Below, one piece after another: positions 11,601 through 22,570 of a stretch of DNA of 64,000 nucleotides (position 1 is the first letter of the stretch; every line of letters begins with the position of its first letter). Source of the stretch: Eleusine coracana subsp. coracana. Its lineage: Eukaryota; Streptophyta; Magnoliopsida; Poales; Poaceae. Where the stretch lies: positions 30,614,228 to 30,678,227 of the forward strand of contig CM064424.1 of assembly GCA_032690845.1 (NCBI GenBank). Direction: 5' to 3'. The translations under genes were made by a program, and so were the position numbers. Under the pieces are notes generated by a model, which was not told where the DNA came from, searched no databases, and was given only the letters and a program-made list of their open reading frames with translations.

Positions 11601-13161
11601 AGGAATTACCCATGTACGTGCTGGATGCGTCTAGAACAGAGAGCAGTCACCAATGCAAACATGATCTTGCTCGCTTCACAGCTCCAATGGATGAGATTTT
11701 TGGATATGTTTGAGAGGACAACAAGTGCACATCATGGTGATATTTGGGCTCATTCTGTTGGCTAGATCATGGGGAACATGGATGGAAATCAGAGGTGTCA
11801 TGGCTGGACAGGAAGATATCAAGAGATGATCTCGACCCTAATGGTTGGGAATGAAGGTGAAGGGGGTAAGGGAGCTCGTGAGCTAGGCCAAGGGGCGTCC
11901 AGGTAATACTTTAGAGGCCTAGGGAGGAAGGGGAAAGGGCAGGGAAGGGAGCTTAATGGTCTGCAACTGTTCAAGTGCAATAGTGGATTTGAGTGGACCG
12001 ATTTCATCATTGTCATAGTGGAGATGAAGGTGAACGAAATTGGCTACCAAATTAATGATTAATGGGTGTGAGTGTTGTTTTATTAAGCACTAACACGAGC
12101 TCACCTGACCTCTATGGTCAACAAGAGGGAAAATGAGTGTTGGGAAGAAACAAACAAACATGAATATTGTCGCTATGGACATTGAGTGTAGTTAAACTTC
12201 TAGGATTGATTAGATATTGCTTGACATGGTATGTGAAGGATAAAGATAGAAAGAAGAAATGTGGCATCAAATGGGTGGAGGGGTCAAATTGTTTCTAGGG
12301 GCATGAGTTTGAATGAGATGAAGTGTTGGGAAAGGTTGAAGATTAATGGGGGTGAAATGAAAACTTTGCCACGACAATGAAGTAGCAAAATGAGAAATTC
12401 AGAATAGCATGATATTAAGCCATCAATAAGGTTTATGACAAGGATAATGTGTGAGCGAATATATTAGGGAAAAAATTAGTTCATGTGACAAAATTGTCAT
12501 TTGAGTGTTGAAAAGGTTCACAACCCGAATTTAGAAAATGCAGGGTGTCACAAACTACCCCCCTTAAAAGGAATCTCGTCCCAAGATTCAAAGATAGTGG
12601 GACCTAGAAATTTGAAGATACAAGACAACAGTTTGTAGAGATCAAAAGAAAATAATGGAATGGACAATGAATGATAAGCTAAAGAATTATGAATGTGAAA
12701 ATAGGACCACACTATATGCATCAAAGATTGTAGATAGGTTCCAAGGATAAAATGTTGACCAAGGAAGGATAGGCTCAAACAACCTAAAACAATCATAACA
12801 CACAATCACTCATTACTCTACAAACAATAATCTACGCTGACATCCATTGCTTCGTGTCTTGTTGTGGCTGAAGTACTTCACTTCTCTTATTGGAAGTCTT
12901 TAGCGCCTTGTCTTATCGCTCTTGTTGTCATGATGATGACCTTCGTGGTGGTGATTTGATCAAACTGAAACAAGTTTTGGAGTCAACATACAAAATATTA
13001 ATAACCTAAATTAATTTATTCAATTTAGAAAATAGCCCTTTTGCCTAAAATAAATTATAATTCTCTAATTAATTTATAGTAAAATTTTAATTGATTATAA
13101 AATTTTTGAAATTTAGTGGAATTAGGTCACAAACCAAAATTTGAAATTTTGGGGTGTGACA
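8627..13161 (-). repeat. 5' LTR of the LARD-like element (4.5 kb)
   Basis: The LTR runs on the minus strand from TGTCACACCC at 13161 to GGGTGTGACA at 8627. Its ends and several internal stretches (for example 9780-9900) match the 4.1-kb solo LTR at 18459-22565 in opposite orientation. Open frames inside (for example 10133-10498) show no recognisable domain and are probably chance. Around 12536-12570 the LTR contains a second purine-tract and LTR-start-like junction. Confidence 0.8.
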
Positions 13162-13540
13162 AGGGACCTCTTCTGAAGCACCTTCTTTTACCACTCGGCG
13201 GATGGGAGTTGGCGGGATGTTTTCTTCCGGACCAATAGGATATTCGTACGCAGGCTCTGGCATCCTTTCAAAAACAAATGAAGGTTCCTCTGGTTCGGTG
13301 GAGGTAGGAGTACCAGTAGCCGTAGACATTTCGGACATATTTAGGTCTGGTCCAGTGGGGGTATTTGAATAGCTATCCTCCGGCTGAGTAGATTTTGGAG
13401 CATTCTTCGAATCACTCGGCTTCTGTGCCGAGTGATCTAGGACATCATCTCTGGATGTCTTGCTAGTAGGAGCAGCCTGGTCTTTTTCAGGAATTGAGCT
13501 TGGCGGTGGGGTCTCGTAAGATGACGAAGTCCCTGATGAC
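13162..13540 (-). pseudogene. T1 antisense gene, upstream exon
   Basis: This exon is the continuation of the minus-strand gene at 4898-6329. The reading frame runs from a splice acceptor at 13541-13542 down to the nested element. If the element and one AGGGA copy are removed, the frame continues without a break into 6329. The product is rich in S, T, P and E with no recognised fold, unlike the coiled-coil part downstream. The exon's 5' end and the start codon are not resolved. The sequence up to 13610 is probably intron. Confidence 0.7.
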
Positions 13541-13610
13541 CTACCAAGCAAATAAACGTTACACGAACGGCCACTGGGAAGCTAAGAATCACGTTATCTT
13601 GATTCATTTA
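13541..13610 (-). other. Probable intron remnant of the T1 antisense gene
   Basis: These 70 bp lie between a minus-strand splice acceptor (GCTTGGTAG) and the start of element A. No coding sequence is seen. Element A apparently inserted here; the five bases before it are ATTTA. Confidence 0.45.
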
Positions 13611-14530
13611 TGATGAGGACATCACTAATAAGGATACATGCAACACTCCTCCAATTCTGGACTTGCAAGGTTCAATGACTAGAGCTCGTGCACGACGACT
13701 AAATTTAGAGGTGAGCTCATTCCTACGTTCTTCATTATATGTCACTTTTGAGAATGGTTTGCTACTTAATGATTATATTGTAATTAGGAACCATGGAGAG
13801 GACCAGGAGATGATAGGAGAAGGACTTGGAGACGTGGAAGACCAGCAAGGACGTGGAAGCCAAGGTGGAGGCCCAACCAAAACCGACTTCGAGTCTGTTT
13901 TGGGGCTCAGGACCAGTCTGCACTAAAACGGATGCCCAGGACGCATACGGACTCGGATTTGGACGTTCTACATATGCACGGAAAGATAAGAAGAATACCT
14001 TTCCAATGCCGCCAGTCTCATATCAAAATTCATCAGAGTCATCGGGAATTGTTAAAACAAGAGAGGGTCCAAAATCTGTTTCGGTGCTGCGTCGCCTATT
14101 TTTGGCCTTTGGGCTTTGTATCTAGTTGAGCCCAATTAGGGGCGCATCCAGAGGGTCTTGCATGACCCTAGGGTCTTCATATACAGCCGCTGCTGCACCA
14201 TTAGGGTTTGGGTTTTGCTTAGATTATTCTGTTCATAACAGTTTCGCCATCATCATGGTTTGTGAGACCCCAACTTCGTGAGATTCATAATAGATCCGCA
14301 ATTGTGTTGCATTCTTCTTTGTTCTTGCTTGTGTTCTTGATTCGCAGTCAGGGATTAGCCTTCTCGGTGAGGTCAATCGTTTTAGGACGGTCGAAACCAG
14401 AGGAGACGTCGTGCCGCGATTGCGGGGTTTAGAACGTGCTGTTCTGAAGCCGTATCGATTTGTGTGTCGCCTCCGACCAAATCAACGTATCCTGAACCTT
14501 TTGGAAGATCGGGAACCCTTGTCCACATCA
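13611..14530 (+). repeat. 5' LTR of element A, carrying the copied polyprotein tail
   Basis: The LTR begins TGATGAGGAC and ends CACATCA, 920 bp, two bases before the primer site. It matches the 899-bp LTR of B at 39467-40365. The first 316 bases (to a TAA at 13924) are an open frame continuing the end of pol (ARARRLNLEVSSFL, then a G, E and D rich tail). In a complete element the pol stop codon therefore lies inside the 3' LTR. This 5' copy is not translated as part of pol. Confidence 0.85.
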
Positions 14531-14532
14531 AG

Positions 14533-14545
14533 TGGTAATAAGAGC
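14533..14545 (+). other. Primer binding site of element A (altered Met-tRNA type)
   Basis: The sequence TGGTAATAAGAGC lies two bases after the LTR. Element B has TGGTAATCAGAGC at the same place. Both resemble TGGTATCAGAGC with an extra A. The C-to-A change here would weaken tRNA pairing. Confidence 0.75.
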
Positions 14546-15752
14546 TTCAGGTGCACCGTCAGATTCACACTACCCTTAGTTAATTTCATTTTGTGTTCAT
14601 CCTATCGTCCATAGAAAAGCCCAAAAAAATTTTCCCTCCGCCCAAAACCACGTGTTTAGCCTCTGCATATTTCAATTTCAGAGTCCGTAGTATTGAGTTT
14701 GTGCCCTAGTTCTTGTTTAGTTGCTGGTTTAGTTTGTATTTTTGTCGTCAGTAGTGTTTCCCTTGCAACCCTATCCACCATCCCCTTCACCATCCTCTGT
14801 TTTGTTGGCTTTTTGTGCTAGGGTTGATTGATCAACACACCTAGCCTAGTCCCACCCTAATCCCACCCTAAACACACCGTCAACACCCTGGACCAATCCC
14901 CATAATTTCCACTTTCCGCTGCCTCCACGCCGCAAAAAAAATCCTACCTGATTCCAAACCTGACTCGGGTTTCGCCTTGGGTTTCTAGAAAACCGACTCC
15001 GACCCCACTTCGGTAAAACGGGCATAACTTTTTGCTCGGTTGTCTCTTTTGGCTGAAATTTTTACAGGAGATTCTTGACTCAAAGTTGGGCATACCCACA
15101 CAGGGCTAACCTTGTCAAAAACTTCAAAAAAAATCGGGAAGATAAAGAAAAAATCGATTCAAGTTGAAACCCGATGTTTTCTGCAACTTCAAGATTTTCT
15201 ATAGGCCACATCCTACCTCTGTTTGAGCTGAAATTTTCTATGGATTCTCCCCCATTGTTGGTGAGTTGGATAAAAATATCAAAAAAAAAAAAATCAAAAA
15301 AATGAAATTTGGGATTTCTACTAGTGCTACATCTAGCCCCCTGACATTTCTGGATTTGGCTATTTTGCCCTTAGCCCCCTGTTATCATCTGTGTGCCTTT
15401 GTCTCCTTGTTTCTACTTTGCTATCACTACTGTTCTAGGACATACTTAGACCAGCAACTAGGGATAAGTTACTTGGGCACTTATTCAACTTTACTATCTA
15501 TTTTTGATTTGTGTGCCACTGACATATATATATTTGGCCTTCCTAGCTCTACATATTTCTTCTGCACAACTCATAGGTTCTTTTGTGACCCTAGCAATCG
15601 TGGAACACACCTCCCTGGTATCCTTTGCTTTGTTTTTCAGAACTTTGCAAGAGCTTTGTAAGGAGTTTCCTTTTGCTGTGTTGAGAGGCACCATTGCTTA
15701 GCTGTTTTGTAGGGATAACCTTCACTGTTTGTTTCCTGTTTTGGTGTTTGTG
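14546..15752 (+). other. Leader of element A (non-coding)
   Basis: About 1.2 kb lies between the primer site and the gag start. It is T-rich towards its 3' end, with short A runs near 15280. It aligns along its length with the leader of B (40381-41604). No domain is recognised in its open frames. Confidence 0.7.
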
Positions 15753-16886
15753 ATGGCAGAAAGTGACGACGGAGAGATGGCTTCACCCTCACAACTTGCT
15801 AAGTGTGTGAGCCAAGAGCAGCTCCAGAAGGCTTTGCAGGCTGCTCAGAGTGATTTGGCAGAGACGATCACCAGAGCCGTTACTGATGCGGTCAGCAAGC
15901 TTCACATTAGAGAAAGCATCGAGCGGTTGGAGAAGCGGGTCTCTAAGTTAACCGATCAGGTTGTCGCGTTGGAGACCGCTCCCAAGACCAATGATACGAA
16001 CACCAATAACAACAACAATGACGTTGAAGACATCCATGATGAAGACATGGTGTATAAGGCTGATGGCATCGTGGATAGGTCAGCTACAAGGACCGCACGA
16101 TTACGACGTCGTTTGCAACATAATACTCAAGGTATGGGTGCTTTCCATAACTACAATCGTCGTCCATATGGTAACTATGCTCCAGATGACCCGTATGCTA
16201 AAATTAAGTTTTCAATTCCTTCATTTTCAGGTCAGTATGATGGTGATGTTTATCTTGATTGGGAGATGACTGTAGAACAAAAATTTAATGCCCATCTTGT
16301 TCCAGAACAACATAGAGTTAGACAAGCTACTAGTGAGTTTAAGAACTTTGCTATTGTTTGGTGGAGTGGTCTAGCTGCTAAAACTGATTTGCCTACTACT
16401 TGGGAAGAACTTAAGGTAGCAATGCATGATCGTTTTGTTCCTCCTTCTTTTTATAGAGAGATTCGTAATAAACTACAGTGTTTAGAACAAGGAGATAAAA
16501 CTGTTCAGGAGTACTTTAGTGAGCTTCAGAAGGGCTTGATTCGTTGTGCTGTAGTTGAAAAAGTAGAGGATCAGATTTGTCGCTTTTATTCTGGTTTAAG
16601 AAAAGAAATTCAGGACATCCTTGATTATAAAGAATATTATACCCTCACCCAGTGTTTCCAGTATGCTATGCTTGCAGAGAAAGAATCACAGGGACTTTTC
16701 CAGGCTTTTGAGGAGGATAGCAAGTCGAGGAACTCCTACCCCCCACGCTCGACGGGGACTTCGGGGCTGCCCAGGCCATCTTTCCGGTCGCCCCCACCAG
16801 CAGCTACCAAGGGAACCAGTGTTGTTTCTGCAGCCCCAAGGTCAGCCCCTGCACCTTCTACGCGCTCAGATAAAACTTCTGTGTAG
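15753..16886 (+). pseudogene. A gag (capsid and N-terminal part), premature stop
   Basis: The start chosen is the ATG at 15753 (MAESDDGEMAS), which B shares, and not the upstream in-frame ATG at 15729. The N-terminal 100 residues form a probable coiled coil (ESIERLEKRVSKLTDQ). A poly-N and acidic linker follows. The retrotransposon gag domain comes next: FSGQYDGDVYLDWEMTVEQ near 16230, WWSGL near 16360, LEQGDKTVQEYFSEL near 16485. The frame ends in TAG at 16884 where B has CAG (42690), a C-to-T change. The zinc knuckle lies beyond this stop. Gag packages the RNA and forms the virus-like particle. Confidence 0.85.
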
Positions 16887-18036
16887 GTACCAGCTAGTAG
16901 TGCCTCCTCTATTGCTTCGACGGGGCGCACTTCAGGGATTCAGTGCCACCGCTGCCATGGACTTGGTCATGTGCAGAAAGATTGTCCAAGTAGACGGGCA
17001 TATGTGGCGACAGACGATGGCGGTTACATGAGCACCTCCGATGTGGAGGATGAGGAGGACGTCGCTGCCATCAGCAGTGACCTCGTCCTTGGAGGTGGAG
17101 ACACCACGGGATACATGAACATATTGTTCAATGTGTCCTTAGCACACAAGTTCATCAGCCCGAGATGATGCAGCGCCACAACTTGTTCCAGATTTTCTTC
17201 GTTATCAAGAACCGCCGAGCACGTGTCATCATTGATGGAGGGAGCTGTAATAACTTGGTGAGTTCTGATGTGGTCAACAAGCTTGCTTTGACCACACGTC
17301 CACATCCACTTCCGTACTACATTCAGTGGCTAAACAACTCTGGCAAAACTAAGGTAATACAAACTTGCAGAGTTCCTTTTTCCATTGGTTCTTATGTGGA
17401 TTCTATTGATTGTGATGTCGTACCCATGCAAGCATGTTCACTTTTATTGGGTAGACCATGAGAATTTGATAATGATGCTGTACATCATGGTAGAAGTAAT
17501 AAGTACATGTTTATGCATAAAGGAACTAAAGTTACTTTGTTACGAATGACCCCTACTGAAATTGTACAAGCTGATTTAGAAAGAGCTGCTAGTTTGAAAA
17601 ATAAAGGTCCTGAAATTCAACAACCTATTAATTCTAATTCTACACCTAGTAATGTTAATGATTCTTCAAGTTCTAAGGGTGCTGGAATTAAATTACAAGG
17701 TCATTCATGTCTTGCAACAAAATCTGAGCTTGCTGAAATTTTTGATAATGATGATATTTGCTATGCTTTGATATGCAAAGAAGGTTTGTTTTCGCTTGAT
17801 GATATTGCTTCTAGTGCTTTGCCTCCTGCTGTCACTAACCTTTTGCAGGAGTATGAGGATGTTTTTCCAGCTGAGATACCCTCGGGATTGCCACCTTTGA
17901 GAGGGGTTGAGCATCAAATTGATTTGATTCCGGGTGCTACTTTGCCAAACCGTGCTGCTTATAGGACCAACCCTGAGGAGACTAAGGAGATACAACGACA
18001 AGTTGAAGACCTTTTGGACCGTGCTGCTTATACCAG
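16887..18036 (+). pseudogene. A zinc knuckle, protease and start of RT region
   Basis: A CX2CX4HX4C zinc knuckle (CHRCHGLGHVQKDC) lies at about 16941-16985. Aspartic protease follows, with the active-site IIDGGSCNNLVS at about 17228-17263 and the conserved LLLGRP at about 17443. A TGA at 17459-17461 replaces TGG of element B. The frame then resumes through the protease-RT linker (LLQEYEDVFPAEIPSGLPPLRG) to about 18036, where similarity to B stops before the RT catalytic core. A frame change also falls between 16886 and 17165. The protease would cut the polyprotein, but this copy cannot make it intact. Confidence 0.82.
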
Positions 18037-18458
18037 CGTGTAGATCAGTATTGTTCAATAATTGCTCCCTAGGCCACAACGTGGTCCTAATTTGACACGC
18101 ACGAGGCTACCACCTTGCAAGACTGTAAGGTTCATGACCATTGAGGTCACTCCAAGGTATGATGTTTTGTTGATTGATGACAAACATGAAATATGACTAA
18201 TTTCTACACGAGTATTGTGTGTGTAGGAAATCTTTTCTATCTTATGATGATTGTCAACGGTGGCCTTGACGATTGTTGACAATGACCACAAGCATGGAGG
18301 CTTGATGAGCTTGATGGAGTCCAAGGGTTGATGAAGATGGATCAAGACTAAGGACAAGCTATGGAGCAAGTGTTGGGAACACTTGTCTAGTTGTTAGGTC
18401 TTTGAGTCCATAGGAAAAACCGGACTATCATGGGGGTCTAGGTCATTCTCTTAGGTCA
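18037..18458 (+). mobile_element. Sirevirus-like LTR remnant, left part
   Basis: Unrelated sequence follows truncated element A. From about 18167 (TGTTTTGTTGATTGATGACA) it looks like the start of a copia LTR. The rest of that LTR is at 22571-23404, on the other side of a solo LTR with a GGTCA target duplication. The first 130 bp or so are unassigned. No coding domain is seen. Confidence 0.5.
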
Positions 18459-21400
18459 TGTCACACCCCAAAATTTCATATTTTGGTTTGTGACCCAATT
18501 CCACTAAATTTCAATTTTTTATAATAGATTAAAATTTTATTATAAATTAATTGGAGAATTATAATTTATTTTAGGCAAAAGGGCTATTTTCTAAATTAAA
18601 TATAATTTAGGTTATTAATATTTTGTATGTTGCACTGATGCTAGAGGAGTATGCATTAGGTTTTTATTGTATGCAAAGTGTTCTTGAAAAATAGTTTTTG
18701 ATTTAGAAAGCAATAGAAATAGAACTAGAAACCAAAATTAATTAAAAAAAAGGAGAGCAGTTCATGTGATCACTTGGGCCAAACCCACTCCCCCTGGCCC
18801 TGTTTCCCCCCTCCCTTCTATGTGTTTTGGTTTTCTTTGGTCCATCCCAAACCAACAGCGTTGGAGGCCCAAGCCACCCTTGTCTTCCTCATCTCGACTT
18901 TTTCTGCTCGAGCGCCACCACCAGGGAAAACCGACCATTGCCAGTAGAGGATCTGCCTCCCCGACTTCAAGAACCACCGCACTGACTGCATAAATGGATG
19001 CTCCACTTTCCCCTCCCCCACTTCCAGGCGTTAGTGGCTTTTACTCCGCACCGTAGTGGGCTAGAACGCATCAATGGCCATGGCGGCCACTGATGGCCAT
19101 AGAGCTTCAGCCCTCTCGCCTCCCCCTCTCTTTCCCCTATAAAAACATCCCTAGAACACCCTTTTGATGTGTAGCGATGCTCCCTGCCTCCCCTCTCCTG
19201 GCCCCAACCTTTGGAGACCAAAACCCTTGCCACCTCCCCTGCCCCATTCGCGCCCAGCAACGCAGCGCCATGCTGGCTTCGACGTTCGTGGTGATCCGCT
19301 GAGCCAATCAACCTGAAACTTCACCAGATCATGTTCCAGGTTTTCCTCTCTGACATATTCAAAAACTAGAGCTTGAGGAGTTGCAATGCAACCAAGAAAG
19401 TGTTCACCATGGCCGCTGTTTCCTGTCAGATCACGACCTGCACGCGATGTTATAAACTCGAGCCTTCCTTTGATCAATCCCGAGCGTTCTTTGCTTAAAT
19501 CCTTAACTGATATCGTGTTCCAGGACGTATCTTCCAAGATGCCCCGACGGAGATCATGGCCGACAACTCCAGGAACGCATTTGGCCCGTGAACTGCCGTG
19601 TCTCGACCTTGCCATCTTGCAACCTCTCGAGATCTAGCTCAGGTGCAAAAAGGTCTGAACCAGCATGGCAACATCATGTTCCATAGCTAGTTCCGCATAT
19701 AGGTTCAAACTGTAGAATGATTAGTATTGCCAATAAGCGGGAACGCGCAAGTCTTTCATCACGCTGTTCTGTCCTCAGTAGCAGCCCACTGCCTACCTAG
19801 CCCCAGTCCACCATGGACCCATGAACCAGTATCCCAGAGCCGGTCCATGAACCCATGAACTCGACCCACCTTCTTTTTTCCCTTCCCTTTCCCGCAGCCC
19901 ACCCGCGCCTCTTTTGCCCTCCTCCCCACTGGCCCACGCACCTGCCCTAGCCCACTCGCTCGCGCGGCCTAGCGCGCGTGCCGCGGCCCAGCCACCACCG
20001 CAGCCCAGCTCCCCACCCGCAACAACTGACCACCCGGGCCCGCATGTCACCCCCACATGAGTCATCTTCCACCTCGGGTCATTTCCTCACCGCCGCCTGG
20101 AGAAAATCGGCCACCGCCAGCCATTAAAGGCCGACGAGCTCACCCCGCTCATTTCCCCCTTCTCCCGCCCTATAAATCGACCCCCTCGGTAATGCGCTAC
20201 CCCGCCACTTCCACCCCTTGCTCCCCCTCCATTCCCCGACCCCCCTGGAGCTCCATCTCTGGCGAGCTCCATCAAGCACTGTCACCATTTTTTGACAACG
20301 TCCGTCTCCGAGCCCTCCCTGTGCCAGTGCCACGTCGCGGTGAGCACCCCTATCCTTGTCGCCACTGCTCCCGCAGCGAATAGGGCACCAGAGCGCCTCT
20401 CCGATGACCTCCGCCACTACCGCCCATGACGCCACCGCTTGGTCAAGCGCTGACCATCGCCCAGTTCACTGACACCCTTCTTAGCCGTCGTTTTCTTGAT
20501 TTGTGGCCAAGATTAGAACCTAGTGAAAGGTTATGAACCTTGTCCATCGTGGACCATAGAACCCAACTTAGACTCGATCCATAGACCCGTCAACCCAGTA
20601 TTTAGGTTTTATTCTAATTTTGAAAATTCTGATAAATGTGTATTTTGCAGTTAGGACCCTGATTTTTTTAAAAAAATACAATTTAGTTCCTTTGTTTTTC
20701 ATAAAAACCCCTACACTTTTTTATAAATTATAGCTTAGCCCTTGTGTTTTACACTTTGTTTCCTATAATTTACTAAAATTACATTCAACCCCATAGCCTA
20801 TAATCTTTGTTTTCATTATAAAGTAAAATATATGTTTTCTTGAATAAAACTTATTTATTTTATGTTTAGGTTGCAAGAGAATAATTTATAGCCTATTTGC
20901 TTAATAAAGCTATTATTTATTTATTTTATGATTTATTAAACTAATTAATTAATTAGTTTTCCCAAGTAGTTAATTTTGTTAATGAACCCTTGGTCTTTAA
21001 ACCTCCATATTGTTTTATTTGGAACTCTAATTTAGGTTATTTTTGCGCTCACGGAATTGTAGGAACGCGTACTATCTTTTAGTACTATTTTTTTAGTCAT
21101 TAGGTATTGCTTGGTGTACTGTTTCTTATTTGTTTAGGTGTGCTTTTTCGGTGTTTATCGATATTAGAGGACAAGCAAGAAGAGAACTTTCAAGACTATT
21201 GAGCAACAACTAGTGGGAGAACAAGGCAAGTGTCCTTGATGCATCTTGTACCTATTATAACATTTATTGTAGAATTGCATGCCTAAGTGAAATGAATGGG
21301 TACCTATTGTTAGGGTTTCCCTAGTATAGCTTTATCCTTTTCCTTGTCGCCTTGAACTAGTTGGTTGGTTAGTTGTGGGTAGATAATGCTTAGGTTGCTT

Positions 21401-22565
21401 GTGGGATGTTGGGTTTATATTAACCTTGATTAATGAATTGTGTCACTTCATGGATGGAATGGTAATTTCTGTTAGCAACATGGACTTAGGGATCTATGCA
21501 AGCCGGATGGAATGGATGTGGTGCCGTGGGCACATGGTTCGTGGTGGTAGGCTTGTTGTAGATCCTAGGAACCGGTTCTTGGAGCGGTAACCCAGGACAA
21601 CAATGCCATCACAAGGCTGCTATGGAACAGCTTGGGTGATTAATTAGGAGTTCTCCTAGTGTCGGTGCAGCATTTTGGTGGAGCGGGGAATGGAAGTCAA
21701 GAGGACTGTCCTTGTATCCGAATGGCTCAAGAGGGGGCTCCTGAGGTGATGAGCTGCTTGTTGATGGGCTATGACTTATGGACGGGAGTGGAACCTTAGT
21801 GGCTAGCATGTACTGGGAGACCCTATGTAAAAGCCTCGTGGTGATCTCCTAGCCGCACACCTAAGGAAGTGTGCTAGTTCTTGGCCGGCATGGCAACATG
21901 GAGAGTCTAGTCCACCTAGCAAGAGGGGACGAAATCACGACTTATGGGTAAAGTGGTACAAACTCTGCAGAGTATCAAACTATCACGATAGCCGTGCTCA
22001 CGGTCAAGAGCGGCCTGGAATCCTCACAAGATTAGTTGGTTATGGGTTGTGGTTTGTAATGGTTGGGAATGGTTGGTTGGTGGATGGGATTGGACTTGGT
22101 TGGATACTACCCTATGGATTAATGGTTGGGATGACCCCACATAGTAATTAGGATGCATAGGAAATTAAAAGCTCATGTAATAAACCCCATTAAGCCTCCC
22201 TTGTTTTTAGCCCCATGTTATCTTTTCCCCCACTTGCTGAGTACGACATATACTCACCCTTGCTATATCCCACATTGCTGCTCAGCTACAGGAGAATGAA
22301 GGTGCAACGAAGAAGACGATGGAGGAGTCTAGGCCTGCGGTCTTCCGGTCGACTTCCTGTGGGAGCTGAAGGACGCCAATGCTTAGTTTATTCCGCTGCA
22401 ATGTAATCTTTTCTTTTTGACCTACGGGTCACTGTTGTAATAATATTATCATTTAAATAAAGATATTATTCTTTTATCACAATAATTGTCCTATGTGCGT
22501 GAAAACTTTTTCTTGGGCACGCATATAGATGTATTCGGTTTTGGTCATTGGAATCGGGTGTGACA
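18459..22565 (+). mobile_element. 4.1-kb solo LTR with target duplication GGTCA
   Basis: The block starts TGTCACACCC and ends GGGTGTGACA, a perfect 10-bp inverted terminal repeat. GGTCA flanks it on both sides (18454-18458 and 22566-22570). It is related to the LARD-like LTR at 8627-13161 in reverse orientation. There is no primer site or internal domain, so it is a solo LTR left by recombination between two LTRs. TATA-like motifs lie at 19138 and 20171 in a GC-rich region. Open frames between 18760 and 20440 occur on both strands of this GC-rich part and show no known domain. It is about 0.4 kb shorter than the LARD-like LTR. Confidence 0.88.
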
Positions 22566-22570
22566 GGTCA

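Larger units (their letters stand above)
6330..13161 (-). mobile_element. Large non-autonomous LTR retrotransposon (LARD-like), complete, with target duplication
   Basis: The element begins TATCATACCC (a C-to-T and G-to-A altered TGTCACACCC) and ends GGGTGTGACA. AGGGA flanks both sides (6325-6329 and 13162-13166). On the minus strand the 5' LTR is 13161-8627 (4535 bp). It is followed by a Met-tRNA primer site at 8624-8613, a 981-bp internal region with no coding sequence, a purine tract at 7661-7646 and a 3' LTR at 7645-6330 (1316 bp). Long LTRs with a non-coding core fit the LARD description. The family must borrow proteins from another element, plausibly a chromovirus with the same primer site. 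It interrupts an exon of the T1 antisense gene. Confidence 0.85.
1..13610 (+). mobile_element. T1: Tat-lineage Ty3/gypsy retrotransposon, 3' half, with nested insertions
   Basis: The order of domains is RT, RNase H, a second RNase H, integrase, a repeat-bearing 3' UTR and an antisense gene. In plants a second RNase H between the first one and integrase is typical of the Tat lineage (Ogre, Grande, Retand type). The element is cut by the window edge on the left and by element A at 13611 on the right, so neither of its LTRs is visible. An LTR (804-2652) and a large non-autonomous element (6330-13161) sit inside it. In-frame stops at 73, 397 and 3502 show it is inactive. Element D at 54649-57622 is a diverged relative covering the RT and RNase H part. 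Confidence 0.85.
13611..18036 (+). mobile_element. A: CRM-like chromovirus, truncated after the start of RT
   Basis: This is the same family as element B at 39467. The order is LTR, Met-type primer site, leader, gag, zinc knuckle, protease and the first residues of the RT region. Similarity to B stops at about 18036, in the codons after the linker motif NRAAYRTNP, and unrelated LTR sequence follows. RT core, RNase H, integrase and 3' LTR are gone. The lineage call (CRM, the centromeric retrotransposon group) rests on the polyprotein tail that runs into the LTR, the motif MTRARARRLN and the absence of a classical chromodomain in B. It is tentative. Confidence 0.75.

Noticed and set aside
10133..11634. 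Open frames of 60-121 codons within the LARD-like LTR
   Set aside because: There is no recognised domain, they occur on both strands, and they are not conserved as frames in the related solo LTR as far as I can see.
18760..20440. Open frames in the 4.1-kb solo LTR
   Set aside because: They lie in a GC-rich part, occur in several frames on both strands, and have no recognised domain. The host block is a solo LTR with a target duplication.
18459..22565. A DNA transposon, because of its perfect 10-bp terminal inverted repeats
   Set aside because: The ends TG...CA, the 5-bp target duplication, TATA motifs and its match to the LTR of the LARD-like element show it is a solo LTR.
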